Positions 1 through 10,183 of a DNA stretch of 51,263 nt are shown in pieces. Location: assembly GCA_963575745.1 (NCBI GenBank), contig CAUYUJ010016700.1, forward strand, positions 124,087 through 175,349. Reading direction: 5' to 3'. The DNA is from Prorocentrum cordatum. Its lineage: Eukaryota; Sar; Dinophyceae; Prorocentrales; Prorocentraceae. The notes beneath the pieces are model-generated. The model made no database searches. It was given only the letters and a program-made list of their open reading frames with translations, and was not told the origin of the DNA. How positions within the stretch are numbered: the first letter of the stretch is position 1; each line of letters starts with the position of its first letter. Made by a program: the position numbers and the translations under genes.

Positions 1-336
1 CGGGGCAACGATAAGGGGGGATAGGGATAGGGGGCTCAGGCATCGACCTGGACTCGGCGATACATGGCCGGAAGATCGGTGGTAGGCCCCCAGCCTCGCC
101 CCCCGACGAACCAGACCTGATCCAACCAGACTGGTCACCGACGCAGGGGCGGGCCCCGGGCGCGGCGCCTCCGCACGCCGCCGCCGCCGCCGCGCGGGGG
201 AACATTGCCCGCGGCCCGGGGGCCGCCGCCGCCGCCCCAGCGCGGCCCGCTGCGGGCAGGGCTCTGCGGCCAGGGGCACGGCTGTGCGGCCAGCCTAGCC
301 TTCTTTTTTGGGGGGGGGCTTTGCGGTGAGGTCTGG
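1..336. other. GC-rich sequence without a recognised gene
   Basis: The stretch is rich in GCC and GGG runs and has no convincing open frame or RNA gene on either strand. It ends in a run of G just before the long hairpin. Confidence 0.4.
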
Positions 337-338
337 TG

Positions 339-534
339 CGCCCCCTGACATCCTTCAGCTCAGCGATCTGGCCCCTGAGCGTCTCCATGGCGACTGGGGA
401 GGCGAGGGTCACTGGCATGATGGGTTTCGGAATGTCAGGACACCGAAATCCATCAGTTCAGTAATCCTCGCCTCTCCAGTCGCCATGGAGATACTCAGGG
501 GCCAGATCGCTGAACCGAAGGATCTCAGGGGGCG
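339..534. repeat. 196-bp long hairpin (foldback element)
   Basis: The two halves are near-perfect reverse complements. The left arm contains GCGATCTGGCCCCTGAGCG and the right arm its inverse near 495-525. Pairing continues inward through TGATGGGTTTCGG and CCGAAATCCATCA to a loop of about ten bases near 436. A transcript would fold into one long stem. No target-site duplication could be fixed. It may be a foldback transposon remnant or a source of small RNA. Confidence 0.75.
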
Positions 535-670
535 TATCTGAGCACCCCGACCGTGACGCACTTTTTCGGGCCCGCTGAGCACCAGCGGGCACGAGGCCAG
601 TGCACATAACTATCGGTCGGCCTCGGAGGGGCGCTCCGGAAGCGAATTGAGGCACGGAAGGCGCGTGAAG

Positions 671-1051
671 GCTCCTCCCTCCTCCCCCTCCTCCTCCTCC
701 TCCTCCTCCACCTCCGCCTCCGCCTCCGCCTCCGCCTCCGCCTCCGCCTCCTCCTCCTCCTCCTCCTCCTCCTCCTCCTCCCTCCTCCTCCTCCTCCTCC
801 TCCTCCTCCTCCCTCCTCCTCCTCCTCCTCCTCCTCCTCCTCCTCCCCCCTCCTCCCCCTCCTCCTCCTCCTCCTCCACCTCCTCCACCTCCTCACTCCT
901 CCTCCGCTCCTCCTCCTCCTCCTCCTCCTCCTCCTCCTCCTCCTCCTCCTCCTCCTCCTCCTCCGCCTCATCCTCCTCCCACTCCTCCTACTCCTCCTCC
1001 TCCTCCTCCTCCTCCTCCTCCTCCTCCTCCTCCTCCTCCTCCTCCTCCTCC
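671..1051 (+). repeat. TCC trinucleotide array, interrupted
   Basis: The array is almost pure TCC with short CCTCCG and CCCTCC interruptions. All its reading frames are open and would give poly-Ser, poly-Leu or poly-Pro, and on the other strand poly-Arg, poly-Glu or poly-Gly. It is treated as a microsatellite, not a gene. Confidence 0.95.
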
Positions 1052-1189
1052 GCAGGGAGGAGGGGCGGAACAGGAAAGAAGGCCGATCAAAACATGCAAT
1101 TCTGCACGGGGGTGACGTCTGGGCATTCCGACCGTGACACACACGGTTGGGGTAACGTCCAGTCGGCCAGGGCTACAGCTGGACCAGGG

Positions 1190-1352
1190 ATGGAAAAACA
1201 TCCTTCAAGAACATGAGACCCCCCGCCTGCCAAACTGAAGATCCTTCGACAGCAACCTCCCTCGGGATACGCACGCAGGAACATCCAACAAACACGAAGA
1301 ACACTAGGGCACCCTCCCCGAACCGACCTCGATCTTGTACCTCGGTCCGACC
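1190..1352 (+). repeat. Dispersed repeat family A, copy 1
   Basis: It resembles 1890-2067. Shared landmarks in order are TTCAAGAA, CCGCCTGCCAAACTGAAGA, CCCTCGGGAT and the conserved end ACCGACCTCGATCTTG followed by CGGTCCGACCG. No coding potential was seen. Confidence 0.6.
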
Positions 1353-1434
1353 GAAATGATCTGGGTGACTCGTCCAGTGGCATCCCGGTGCCGCTTGTTT
1401 GGATCACCTCGGGCGGTCAGCAATCGAAGTGGTA

Positions 1435-1590
1435 AGTCGAACATGTTCCTCTACGGGCGGATTTTGGAAGAAAAACAAAAAAACACCCCAAAATATACAA
1501 ATATAGGGGATACAATACTCAACAAATCATCCGCAGAGTATGTGTTAAACTAGTTTTGCAGATTCCTCCTGCAGAGGGACGTGCCCGACT
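1435..1590. mobile_element. TA-flanked MITE, copy 1
   Basis: This 156-bp element begins AGTCGAACATGTTCCTCTAC and ends GAGGGACGTGCCCGACT, giving terminal inverted repeats of about 23 bp. TA flanks both ends (1433-1434 and 1591-1592). The AT-rich core, with its many A runs, resembles four other copies at 2836, 3318, 49918 and 50739. No transposase is present. A TA duplication fits Tc1/mariner-type mobilisation, but a TWA (Harbinger-type) target cannot be excluded. Confidence 0.8.
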
Positions 1591-1697
1591 TAATCGGAGT
1601 GTTGCTGTGAGGCAGGCTCGATCTGCTGCCCCTGTGGGGGCTCCCCTCGTCGCCACGGGCCACGGCGGCCGCGGCATCCTCGCGCTCTGAGAGGCTG

Positions 1698-1850
1698 AAG
1701 GGGCCCTGGGACACACAACTAAATAGACACTAGTAACAAGACTCCCCATATTTCCCCATATTCTTAGGGTTTCCGTCTTCCCCCCCCCCCTTCCCATAGT
1801 TTCCAATCGTCTCCCATATTTTCCTGGGAGTCGACGATTAATTGTGTCCT
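1698..1850 (+). repeat. Dispersed repeat family B, copy 1
   Basis: Three copies exist (also 3112-3249 and 19347-19476). They start with AAGGGGCCCTGGGACACACA, pass through TTCCGTCTTCCCCCC and CTTCCCATA, and end in CCTGGGAGTCGACGAT. No ORF and no terminal inverted repeat were found. Confidence 0.7.
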
Positions 1851-1889
1851 TGTGTTTTGCCCCTCCTGAGAGACTCGCGACGAGAGGTA

Positions 1890-2067
1890 CCGTGGGACCT
1901 AGGACAGAAGAGCATCATTCAAGAAAATGAAAGCCTCCGCCGGCCAAACCGAAGAATAGTTTGAGGGTACCCTCCCCCAGGATGCACAAGGACAGCCAAC
2001 CAACTCGACAGATACTGGGAATTACCTTCCCCGAACCGACCTCGATCTTGCGCCACGGTCCGACCGT
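1890..2067 (+). repeat. Dispersed repeat family A, copy 2
   Basis: This is the second copy of the family at 1190-1352, ending in the same ACCGACCTCGATCTTG motif followed by CGGTCCGACCG. The middle has diverged by substitutions and small indels. Confidence 0.6.
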
Positions 2068-2245
2068 ACCTCGCAGAGCTCACTGACAACGTGAGCGAAG
2101 AGGAGTTCGGGCGCAGGATGGAGCTGATCGGTCAGCGCGGTCAGAAGCGAACGTGTGACGACCTGAGACTGGCGCTAATGCTGCGAGCCGCGTGGACGCG
2201 GGTTACTGCGTGCTCGTGAGGGCGGACGCTAGAAGAGAACAGGCT

Positions 2246-2418
2246 TGCACGGTTTCTCCGGGGGCCGAAGGCGATCCGAGGAGGAGGTGGAGGAGGGGGA
2301 GGGGGAGGGGGAGATGGAGGAGGAGGAGGAGGAAGAGATGGAGGAAGAGATGGAAGAGGAGGAGGAGGAGGAAGAGGAGGAGGACGGGTCGCCTAAGCCC
2401 TTCGGAGAAACCCTCCAG
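2246..2418. mobile_element. GGA-carrying MITE with 7-bp target duplication, copy 1
   Basis: This 173-bp element starts TGCACGGTTTCTCCG and ends CGGAGAAACCCTCCAG, giving imperfect terminal inverted repeats that extend to about 30 bp (GGCGATCCG against CGGGTCGCC). The direct repeat ACAGGCT flanks it at 2239-2245 and 2419-2425. The interior is a GGA/GGAGGGG microsatellite. A second copy at 50404-50572 has a different flanking duplication, so the boundaries are well supported. The duplication length is near that of hAT-like elements, but the superfamily is inferred only. Confidence 0.85.
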
Positions 2419-2835
2419 ACAGGCTCAGCGGGGAAGCGTCGACCTGGAATCGCCGGCAGATCGGCGATACGGCCCCCGCTGGCGGCTCCGCGCGCTCCTG
2501 TGCGGGGTGGGCTATCATGCCCCCATCGGCAATGAATGGGCGGCTGAACCCTTGAAACGGTTGGGGCTCGATGCTTCCCCCCCCCCCCTGAACCCGTCAC
2601 CCCCTAACGTTGCCCTTGAGGGGAGCGCCTGGAAATCACTGGGGCGTGCACTTCCTGGCCGCCCTGGGGCCAAGCGCCCCCCACGGAGGGGAAAACTCCC
2701 TCGTCTGCCGAACCATTCGTTTGCACCCCGATCGGACCTCGAGGTAGAAATTCAGGCCCTGGGGGAGCCCGGTGGGGACCATCTGGGCAATCCCAGACGG
2801 CCATCGACAAGGAATCAGAGGTGCGCATAGGGTTA

Positions 2836-2988
2836 GGTCGTGCATGTTCCCCTACAGGGGGATTTTGGACGAAAAATAAAAAGTAGTCAAACATATTCCA
2901 AAAATGCTCAAAAATAGTCCAACAATCGTCCCCAGGGCATCTTGTGACTGGTTTTGAATATTCCTCCTGTAGAGGGACAGGCCCGACT
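2836..2988. mobile_element. TA-flanked MITE, copy 2
   Basis: Terminal repeats are GGTCGTGCATGTTCCCCTAC and GTAGAGGGACAGGCCCGACT, with TA at 2834-2835 and 2989-2990. The core shares AAAAATAAAAAGTAGTCAAA-like sequence and the CAATCGTCCCC motif with the other copies. Confidence 0.85.
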
Positions 2989-3111
2989 TACGCATCGGGG
3001 GAATGCAAAGGGGGTGGGCATGCGGCCTGCTCGGAAGGTCTGCGGCCTGCTGAGAAGTCTTCCAGGTCTTCTCCCGCGTTGTCAGAAGGCCTGCCCGCGC
3101 TCACTTCCCTA

Positions 3112-3249
3112 AAGGGGCCCTAGGACACACAAATAGATACACACAAATGACAAGATTCCCAATAGTTTCATATCTTCTGGGTTTTCGTCTTCCCCCCCCA
3201 CTTCCCACATGTTCCCATACTTTCCTGGGAGTCGACGATGAATTGTGTC
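3112..3249 (+). repeat. Dispersed repeat family B, copy 2
   Basis: It starts AAAGGGGCCCTAGGACACAC and ends CCTGGGAGTCGACGATGAAT. It lies 123 bp after MITE copy 2 and 68 bp before MITE copy 3. A MITE copy also lies upstream of family B copy 1, so these families cluster. Confidence 0.7.
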
Positions 3250-3317
3250 GTGTGGTTTCCCCTCCTGATTCCCCTTCGGCGCGCCGCCGATGCAAAGCAC
3301 CTGGGACCCTAGAATTA

Positions 3318-3468
3318 GGTCGGGCCTGTCCCCGCCCTACAGGGGGCATTTGAAAAAAAATAGTCAAACAAATATCCTAAAATACTCAAAATAGTTTTAA
3401 ACAAAATCGTCCCCTGGGCATGTTTTACTATGTTTGAATGTTCCCAGTGTAGAGGGACATGCCCAACT
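3318..3468. mobile_element. TA-flanked MITE, copy 3
   Basis: Its ends are GGTCGGGCCTGTCCCC and GAGGGACATGCCCAACT, with TA at 3316-3317 and 3469-3470. The core includes AAATAGTCAAACAAATATCC and AAAATCGTCCCCTGGGCATG. This is the copy whose ends lie closest to the shared consensus. Confidence 0.85.
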
Positions 3469-3993
3469 TAACCCTAGCAACCTCCAGCACCTCTGAAGAC
3501 TTCGACAAAAGTGCGCTCCAGGACGGCTCTTGGCACGACCGATATGTGAACGGAAAAGGTCAGGCCGATGCTGGCGGACGTGGTCCTGATCTGGCAGCGG
3601 CCGCTGCTGGGCCGGCAACCTCTGCCCCGAACTGACACAACGTCCGCGGCAACACCGACAGTGAATCCTGCACAGAATGGCCGAGAACCGCTGTTTCGCC
3701 AAATCCATGGATCGGGGGAGGTGCCCGCCCGAAAATGCAGCCAGTACCGCCTCGCTCGGCGGCGAAAATCCGCGATTTCCCAGGGAAACGGCACCCGTCG
3801 CTAATCCACGCCCCCTTGATCCATGTTTTCCATCGCCTGAGCCACCATTCTTGGTCCTCAGGGCCCCGTGACCGGAGACTCTGATCGGCCAAGACAGCGG
3901 CGCGCCCCAGGAGACTGCAGCCGCGGGTCGAAGCACCCTCCAGCTGGATCTGACGAACTCTGACTCGCGGTGCCCTGGCTTCGGGAGCGCTGG
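3469..3993. other. No recognised gene
   Basis: This is moderately GC-rich sequence. Open frames on the minus strand run through here and on to about 4480, but their translations are Arg/Pro/Ser/Gly-rich with no recognisable domain. They cross the foldback repeat at 3994-4180, so I do not call a gene. Confidence 0.4.
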
Positions 3994-4180
3994 TCGGCGG
4001 CGGCGAGCGAGGGGGGAAAGACGAAGGGGCGTGCCTCCTCAGAGGGCTCGGAAGTCCCCAGGCCTTCCGAGGAATGCTCGAGGTTCCCGAGGGCCCAGAA
4101 AACCTCGAAGGTCGGAGAAGCCCCGCCGCCTTTTTTGAAGGCCTTCTCCTTCTCACTTCCCCCCTGGACGCGCCGCCCGA
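3994..4180. repeat. Foldback element, GAAGTGAGAAGG family, copy 1
   Basis: The left arm (GGCGGCGAGCGAGGGGGG then GAAGGGGCGTGCCTCC) is roughly the reverse complement of the right arm (GGCCTTCTCCTTCTCACTTC then CGCGCCGCCC). Related inverted arms occur at 13285-13486, and a single arm lies at 19240-19306. Confidence 0.6.
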
Positions 4181-5285
4181 GTTCAGCTTTCGGGCCATGA
4201 CTCGTGTCTCCGGCGGCCGCTCGGGACGATCTGGGCATCCCCGACACGCTCTCGGCGAGGCGCAGCCGCTGGAAGGCATCCCGAGCCTGGAAAGCTGCCG
4301 AGAACCGACGGTCCCCCCCGAACACCTCGAGCTTGGAACCTCGCACTTCCCCACCGAGCTGAGGTCCGGATCCTCAGCTCGGCGGGGATCCGGACCGCAC
4401 CGCACCGCGGCGCCACCGAGTTGCGGCCACCCCCCGAGGCGCAGGGGTAGTCCAACAAGGCGCGAGCAAGTCGAGGGCACTCCCCCGGTCGGGCCTGCCT
4501 CTGCCTCACGGAGGCTCGACGACGGCGCCGTTCCCGACTGTCAAGAGAAGAGTTCCGCCGCCATCGCGAGGACGCCCGCCCTTTGGGCGACCCGGAAGGG
4601 GGTCCAGCTGAAAGGGGGCAACTGTGTTGCAAAATGTACTGCGCTGGAGAATCGCATTGCATTATGCAATACACTTGCGCCCCGCAATGTATTGCACGCC
4701 CCAAATGTATTTCGTGGGCGGCCAATAGGAGGGCGTCCAAGAAGGGAGGGCGCAAATCATGGCCGGCGGCATGTGCGCGGCCCAGAGGGGGGGCCAGGGA
4801 CGTAATGGAATAAGTAGAGGCGCCATGAAATCTGAGGAAACATCATGGCCCCCGCCATGAGATCCACCCCCCAGTCATCACCCCCCTCTTGGCCGCCCCC
4901 GTGCATTGCAACCCCACAAATCTGTCGCTCCACCCCCTTGTTGCTGGACCCCCCTTTGGGGTCCACCCGACCCCTGCTCGCCGCCGCGCTGCGGTCCCGA
5001 TCCTCCCGAGGCTCCGGCCCACGGCGTGCCCCAGCGGGCCCAGCCCACTCTCGAGGGCAGAGAAAATCCACCCCGATAACACCCACCCCGACACGGGAAG
5101 CCGCCTCGTCAACGCACCCCAGAAAAACGAATCGATAAGGGCAGACCTGTTTCGTAGACGCCCAAGGCTGTTTAGTGAACGCCGATTGCCCCGTCCGGGT
5201 GGTCTTTCCTCCCCTGACACTCCGCCCCCCTGGCGCGCACAATCGGGTCGGGCGAAAGGGGGGGATAGCAAAGGGGGGGTTTGAG
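4181..5285. other. No recognised gene; short palindromes
   Basis: No coherent coding region was found. A perfect hairpin with 11-bp arms (CCGAGCTGAGG, loop of seven) lies at 4354-4382. A patch at 4645-4715 repeats GCATTGCA and TGCAATAC in both orientations. At 5286-5306, just beyond this stretch, AATCAGCT pairs with AGCTGATT. Confidence 0.4.
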
Positions 5286-5306
5286 AATCAGCTCACGTAG
5301 CTGATT

Positions 5307-5636
5307 TTCCCGGCGCCTCCCGGCGCCGGAGGCGGCTATGTATCGAGGAATGGGCCCCTCGGTGAGGCCGAAACCAGCTGCATGCAGCAAATTTCGTAAC
5401 CCCCCCTTTCCCAATCCCCCCCTTCCGCCCAGCCCGACCCCTGGCGCGCACAAGCGCGACCGACGCTCGACGGGGCCGCCCGCGGAGGTGGCTCGGCGAG
5501 AGAGGCGGCGCCCGGCCGGGCGCGGGGCGCCGCCCCTCGAGCCGCCGGAGGCGCGCGGGCCCTGCTGAGAGGCGGCGGCCCTCCTCCTCGGATGCCTCGG
5601 TTTCGGGGCTGGCGGCAAAGGGCCAGCCATGTTATA
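5307..5636. other. GC-rich sequence, nothing recognised
   Basis: CCCGGCGCC palindromes and proline/arginine-coding GC-rich runs fill the stretch. No domain-bearing frame was seen. Confidence 0.35.
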
Positions 5637-5736
5637 TCTGTATATATATATATATACACACAAACACACCTATACACACCTGCTCATACACACGAGCGTA
5701 TGAACCACGCGCGCGCTACGCGCGCGCTTGGTTTCT
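5637..5736. repeat. TA/CA microsatellite and CG-rich hairpin
   Basis: A short TA array and CA-rich tract are followed by a hairpin at 5702-5735 whose arms are GAACCACGCGCGCGC and GCGCGCGCTTGGTTTC. A related hairpin follows a TA tract at 21693-21733. The alternating CG arms could adopt left-handed DNA, which is inference. Confidence 0.65.
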
Positions 5737-5740
5737 AGTC

Positions 5741-6150
5741 ACGGCATGATGGCTCCAAAGGATGCCACGGCAAGCAGTGCCATCGACAGCGGATCCCGTT
5801 CCATGGGGTCCTGACGGCAGACCCTCCTGGAGCCTCAGAAATCTTGTACTATGCTACCTCCTTCCTGGCGTAACTCCGTCGCAGTGCTTCGTTGCAAGAA
5901 CTGCCTCGACTGGACCAGGCTGAACAGAACGGCCGCGAACCAGCGTCCCCTCCAAGACGAATCGAACCGAACCGGAATGGTCGCGGTAAAAACCCGGACC
6001 GAACCGAACCAAGATCGCTCGTGGACCGGATGGGGCCGAATCAGACCGATACAAACCGAACCGGAGCGGCAAATCCACCCCAGGGAGTGCCCAGGGAGTG
6101 GGGAACGAAACCCGAGGCCCAACAGAGAACTGCCCGAACTCCCCCCCTGC
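5741..6150. other. Unassigned sequence with GAACC-type repeats
   Basis: From about 5960 to 6065 the pentamer-like motif GAACC recurs (for example GAACCGAACC three times), probably a decayed minisatellite. No gene was recognised. Confidence 0.4.
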
Positions 6151-7235
6151 TCGTCATCGTTGTCGGCCTCCTCCTCGCCCTTTGTCTTCGTGCTCGCCCT
6201 CGTCCTCGTTCGCCTTCGTCTCCTCCCTGGCCTCGTCCTCCTTCTGCTCCTTCTCCTCCTCCTCCTCCTCCTCCTCCTCCTTGTCCTCCTCCTTGTCGTC
6301 CGCCCTTGATGGATTCTGGACCCTGGGCTTTGGACCCCTGGCTCCAGGGACCCGCATTGACGCCTGCAGACCCATCTTCGGCCCCTGGAATCCTCCACGA
6401 TCCCTGGACCCCTCCTCGGCCCCGCGAGTGCAGCCCCAGGACCCCACGTCCAGGAGGAGGAAAAGCAGGAGGGGGAGGAGCAGGAGGGGGAGGAGGAGTA
6501 GGAGGAGGAGGAGGAGGAGGAGGGGCAGGGGAGGAGGAGCAGCATCCAAGGAGGAGGTGCAGGAGCAGGAGCAGGAGGAAGAGCAAGAGCAGGAGGGGGA
6601 GAAGGAGGAGCAGGGGTGATGGGGGAGGGCAGGGGGAAAGGAGGAGCAGGAGGATGAATAGCAGGAGGACGCGCAGGAGGTGCAGCAGCAGCACCACCAC
6701 CACCAGCAGCAGCAGGAGGTGCAGGAGGATCAGGGGAACGAGGGGGAGGAACAGGATGAGGACGAGGAGGAGAACGAGGAGGAACAGGACGACGACGCAG
6801 AGGAGGAGGCACCCCCACCCCCATCCCTTCCCCCTCCTGCGCCTCCTCCTCCTCCTCCTCCTCCTCCTCCTCCCCCCCTCCTCCTCCTCCTCCTCCTCCT
6901 CCTCCTCCTCCTCCTCCTCCTCCCCCTCCCTCCCTCCCTCCCTCACCTCCCTCCCTCCCTCCCTCCCCCCTCCCTCCCTCCCACTCCTCCTCCTCCTCCT
7001 CCTCCTCCTCCTCCTCCCTCCTCCTCACTCCTCCTCCTCCTCCTCCTCATCCTCCTCCTCCTCCTCCTCCTCCTCCTCCTCCTCCTCCTCCTCCTCCTCC
7101 TCCGCCTTCTCCTCCTCCTCCGCCTCCTCCTCCTCCTCCTCAACCTCCTCCTCCACTTCCTCCTCCTCCTCCTCCTCCTCCTCCCTCCTCCTCCTCCTCC
7201 TCCTCCGCCTCCTCCTCCCGTCCTCGTCCTCGGCC
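6150..7235 (+). repeat. Mixed TCC and GGA microsatellite block
   Basis: TCC-rich DNA at about 6230-6300 is followed by unique sequence, then GGAGCAGGA-type purine repeats at about 6440-6800, then a switch of strand asymmetry to nearly pure CCT from about 6830 to 7230. The frame that stays open from 5892 to 7775 codes only low-complexity runs and is not called a gene. Confidence 0.85.
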
Positions 7236-7700
7236 ACGCCCGCCCTACACCCAGCCCAGGCCCACGCCGCGCCCGCGCCCACGCCCACGCCCACGCTCAC
7301 ACGCACGCCCAACACCACACCACCCACATACCCTCTCCCACGCCCACACCCACGCCCACGCCCACGCCACACCCACGTCCACGCCCGCGCCAACACGCCA
7401 CGCCCGCCATGCCCACGCCCACTGCGCACACGGCCCACGCCCACGCACGCCCACTGCACGCGCACGCCCGCACCCACGCCCCCGCCCACGCCCACGCCCA
7501 CGCCCACGCTCACACGCACGCTCACGACGCACGCCCACGCCATACCCGCGCCCACGCCCACACCACGCCCACGCCCACGCCCACGCCAACGCCAACGCCC
7601 ACACCCGCGCCCATGCCCACGCCCACTCCCACGCCCACGTCCGCGTCCCCGCCCACGCCCACTCCCGCGCCCACGCCCAGGCCCACGCCGGCGCCAGCGC
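7236..7700 (+). repeat. CCCACG hexamer minisatellite
   Basis: The motif CCCACG or CACGCC recurs with substitutions over more than 400 bp. It is open in several frames (Pro-Thr, Ala-His or Arg-Pro dipeptides), which is a by-product of the six-base period. Confidence 0.9.
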
Positions 7701-7784
7701 AGGCCTGGAGGGGGGAGGCCGATTCCAGAACCTCCCCCCACCCTCCAAGCACTCACAGAACGCGCTCTTTCCTAAATAAGGAAC

Positions 7785-8389
7785 CTCCTACGCCTCCCCC
7801 TCCTCCTCCGTCCTCCTCCTCCCTCTCCTTCTTCCCGTCCCCTCCCCCGCCCTCCTCCTCCTCCTCCTCCTCCTCCCTCTCCTCCTCCTCCTCCTTATCT
7901 TTATTAGTCTCCTTATTAGAATTAATCGTGTGATTATTAGTATCATTATTATTATGAGTATTATTAATACTATCATTGTTATTATTATTAGCATTAGTAT
8001 TATTATTACTATTATTATTATTATTAGTAGTATTAGTATTAGTGTTACTAGTATTATTAGTATTATTATTATTATGATTACTATTATTACTATTACTATT
8101 ATTATTATTACTATTATTATTATTATTATTATTGGTATTATTATTGGTATTATTATTACTATTATTATTAGTAGTAGTATTATTAATATTATTATTAGTA
8201 GTAGTATTATTATTAGTAGTAGTAGCATTATTAGTATTACTACTATGATTAGTAGTACTAATGTTATTGCTGGTATCATTAATAGTATGGTTCGCCTTAT
8301 TCTTATTCGTACTACCAGTCATAGTAGTTTTTATTATTATTATTACTACTAGTAATAGTAGGGTTACTAGTAGTAGTAGTAGTAGTAGT

Positions 8390-8421
<32 letters not shown>

Positions 8422-8447
8422 CAGTAGTAGTAGTAGTAGTAGTAGTA

Positions 8448-8482
<35 letters not shown>

Positions 8483-8489
8483 CGTAGTC

Positions 8490-8527
<38 letters not shown>

Positions 8528-8787
8528 CGTTGGATTCGTCCTATTCATCCGCGAATTATTAGTACGAGTATCATGATTATTAATATGAGGTTGATTGTTA
8601 GTAGTATCACTCGCAGTATTATTCGTAGCGTTAGTATGATGAGTCGTATGACCACTCTGGTTAATAGTATTAATAGTGTTCGTATTACTCTTATTCGTGT
8701 TTCTCTTACTAGTAATATTTATAGTAGTAGTAGTTGTTGTTGTTGTTGATGATGATGATGCTGTTGTAGTAGTAGTGGTAGTAGTAA

Positions 8788-8825
<38 letters not shown>

Positions 8826-8935
8826 CTCCTCCTCCTCCTCCTCCTCCTCCTCCTCCTCCTCCTCCTCCTCCGCCTGCTCCTCCTCCTCCTCCTCCTCCTC
8901 CTCCTCCTCCTCCTCCTCCCCCTCCCCCTCCTCGC
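7785..8935 (+). repeat. Chain of trinucleotide arrays: TCC, ATT, AGT, TAC, TCC
   Basis: TCC (7785-7895) changes abruptly to ATT with AGT interruptions (7896-8345), then nearly pure AGT/AGC (8346-8530), degenerate ATT/AGT (8546-8735), short TTG, ATG and ACT runs, and TCC again (8823-8935). Adjacent arrays differ by single-base changes of the triplet, suggesting successive point mutation and re-expansion. Confidence 0.9.
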
Positions 8936-8998
8936 CCCCTCATCTCCACGGGCGCGGCGCTGGGCAGGGCGGAGCGGAGCGGCCCGTCGTGCTGCGGC

Positions 8999-9769
8999 AT
9001 GGGCATCACCTGGTGGGCTTCGGGCACCGCCCCCGGCCCTCCCCCCGGGGAGCAGCAGCAAACGCCTTCGGTTCTTCCACATAGGCCGCGGCATGACTTT
9101 GATTTCCAGCATTTTATTGATATACGTGCAAGAGTGAACGGCAGCATCATTAAGACACTGCATGTTGTGCCTCACTCAGAGCACATACATAACAATTTTG
9201 ACTCGATCCTAGACCTGATATTTCAAGGACAGGTGGCTGCAGTAGTATGTGAAGATACATGTATAGATCGCACACTGCAGCACCCATGGGGACTCCCGTG
9301 GCTAACAGGATCCTCTGCCCGCAAGAGAGACACAGCGAATTCGGGCCTCAGGACTTCCATGATCTTAGCGTGTGCGTGTGCGTGCCAAGGTGTGTGTTTC
9401 GCCCTACAGTATACCGAATGTCCTGAAGGCCAAATTTCCATTGACACCTTGCCTGAGCTTGAGCACCTGAACCGATACCAAGGACAGGGAGAATTCAGGG
9501 ATTTCGCGGTCCATAGGTTTCCACACTATCATTGTGATCTACCTGCTAGGGTTCTTGCCATTAACCTTGAACCAATGCACAATAGAGTGTCTCGTGTGTA
9601 TAGTGCACGCTCCTTGCAAGAGCAAATTGCTGCCTCTGTTTTCGCATGTTTGCAAAGCAGAGGCATTCCCCTCAATGACGGCTCTGAGGTTGATGGCACG
9701 TCTTTTCTGTGTCCTTTCCTTGTTCCCCTGGACCCCTACCGTGGGGCTCTGGAGTGCCAAAACCTGTAA
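8999..9769 (+). CDS. Hypothetical protein, possible exon or gene remnant
   Basis: The frame runs 256 codons from ATG at 8999 to TAA at 9767-9769. The first 30 codons lie in GC-rich repeat-derived sequence, so the real coding part may begin near 9090, where composition becomes balanced. The translation has ordinary globular composition (for example HNNFDSILDLIFQGQVAAVV, SLQEQIAASVFACLQSRG and GTSFLCPFLVPLDPYRG) with mixed hydrophobic and charged residues and several Cys and His. No signal peptide, membrane segment or known domain was recognised. An open run this long in sequence of intermediate GC is unlikely by chance. It may be a single-exon gene, one exon of a larger gene or part of an old transposon. 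No promoter or poly(A) signal was identified. The function is unknown. Confidence 0.4.
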   Translation: MGITWWASGTAPGPPPGEQQQTPSVLPHRPRHDFDFQHFIDIRARVNGSIIKTLHVVPHSEHIHNNFDSILDLIFQGQVAAVVCEDTCIDRTLQHPWGLPWLTGSSARKRDTANSGLRTSMILACACACQGVCFALQYTECPEGQISIDTLPELEHLNRYQGQGEFRDFAVHRFPHYHCDLPARVLAINLEPMHNRVSRVYSARSLQEQIAASVFACLQSRGIPLNDGSEVDGTSFLCPFLVPLDPYRGALECQNL

Positions 9770-9844
9770 CCGTCGAGGGTAAATAACCTCTATGCATGAA
9801 TTTAAGCACGAAGACACAGAGACCTTGGTCGTCCCTATGAGCGT

Positions 9845-9937
9845 GGGCAGCAGGAGGAGGAGGAGGAGGAGGGCGGGGGGGAGGACAGGGAGAAGGAGGG
9901 GGAGGAGGAGGGGGAGGGTGGGGGAGGCGGAGGAGGT
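9845..9937 (+). repeat. GGA microsatellite
   Basis: The GGA-rich tract has GGGG interruptions and lies 75 bp after the stop of the preceding ORF. Confidence 0.85.
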
Positions 9938-10025
9938 TCCCCAATCAGTGCTTGCATCGAAGAGGTCCTAGCGGAAGCTGAAAGATTTGGCGAAAATGTT
10001 CCGCCGATTTTGGTGGCAGGCTGGG

Positions 10026-10121
10026 TTCCCGGGTTCCCGGTTTCCGGGTTTCCAGGTTCCCGGTAATTGGTTCCACACCGATTTCGGTGCGTTCTGGGTT
10101 CCCGGGCTCCCGGGTTCCTGG
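10026..10121 (+). repeat. GGGTTCCC short-period minisatellite
   Basis: The 8-9 base motif GGGTTCCC or GGTTTCC recurs in two runs (10026-10060 and 10095-10121) separated by about 35 bp. The motif is close to self-complementary. Confidence 0.7.
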
Positions 10122-10183
10122 TCGATCTCCTCTGCGAAAACCATCCACTGATTAAGGTTTTTCTCTGGTTAATACATGCCCAC

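Noticed and set aside
3560-4480. Minus-strand frame of about 300 codons
   Set aside because: It is Arg/Pro/Gly/Ser-rich without a domain, crosses a foldback repeat, and other frames are similarly open in this GC-rich stretch.
7236-7700. Possible telomere-like CCCACG hexamers
   Set aside because: The motif is not a known telomere repeat, is heavily degenerate and is internal to the sequence.
5892-7775. Open frame of more than 600 codons across TCC, GGA and CCCACG repeats
   Set aside because: The translation is poly-Ser, poly-Pro, poly-Leu and His/Pro/Thr runs set by the microsatellites; opposite-strand frames are equally open.
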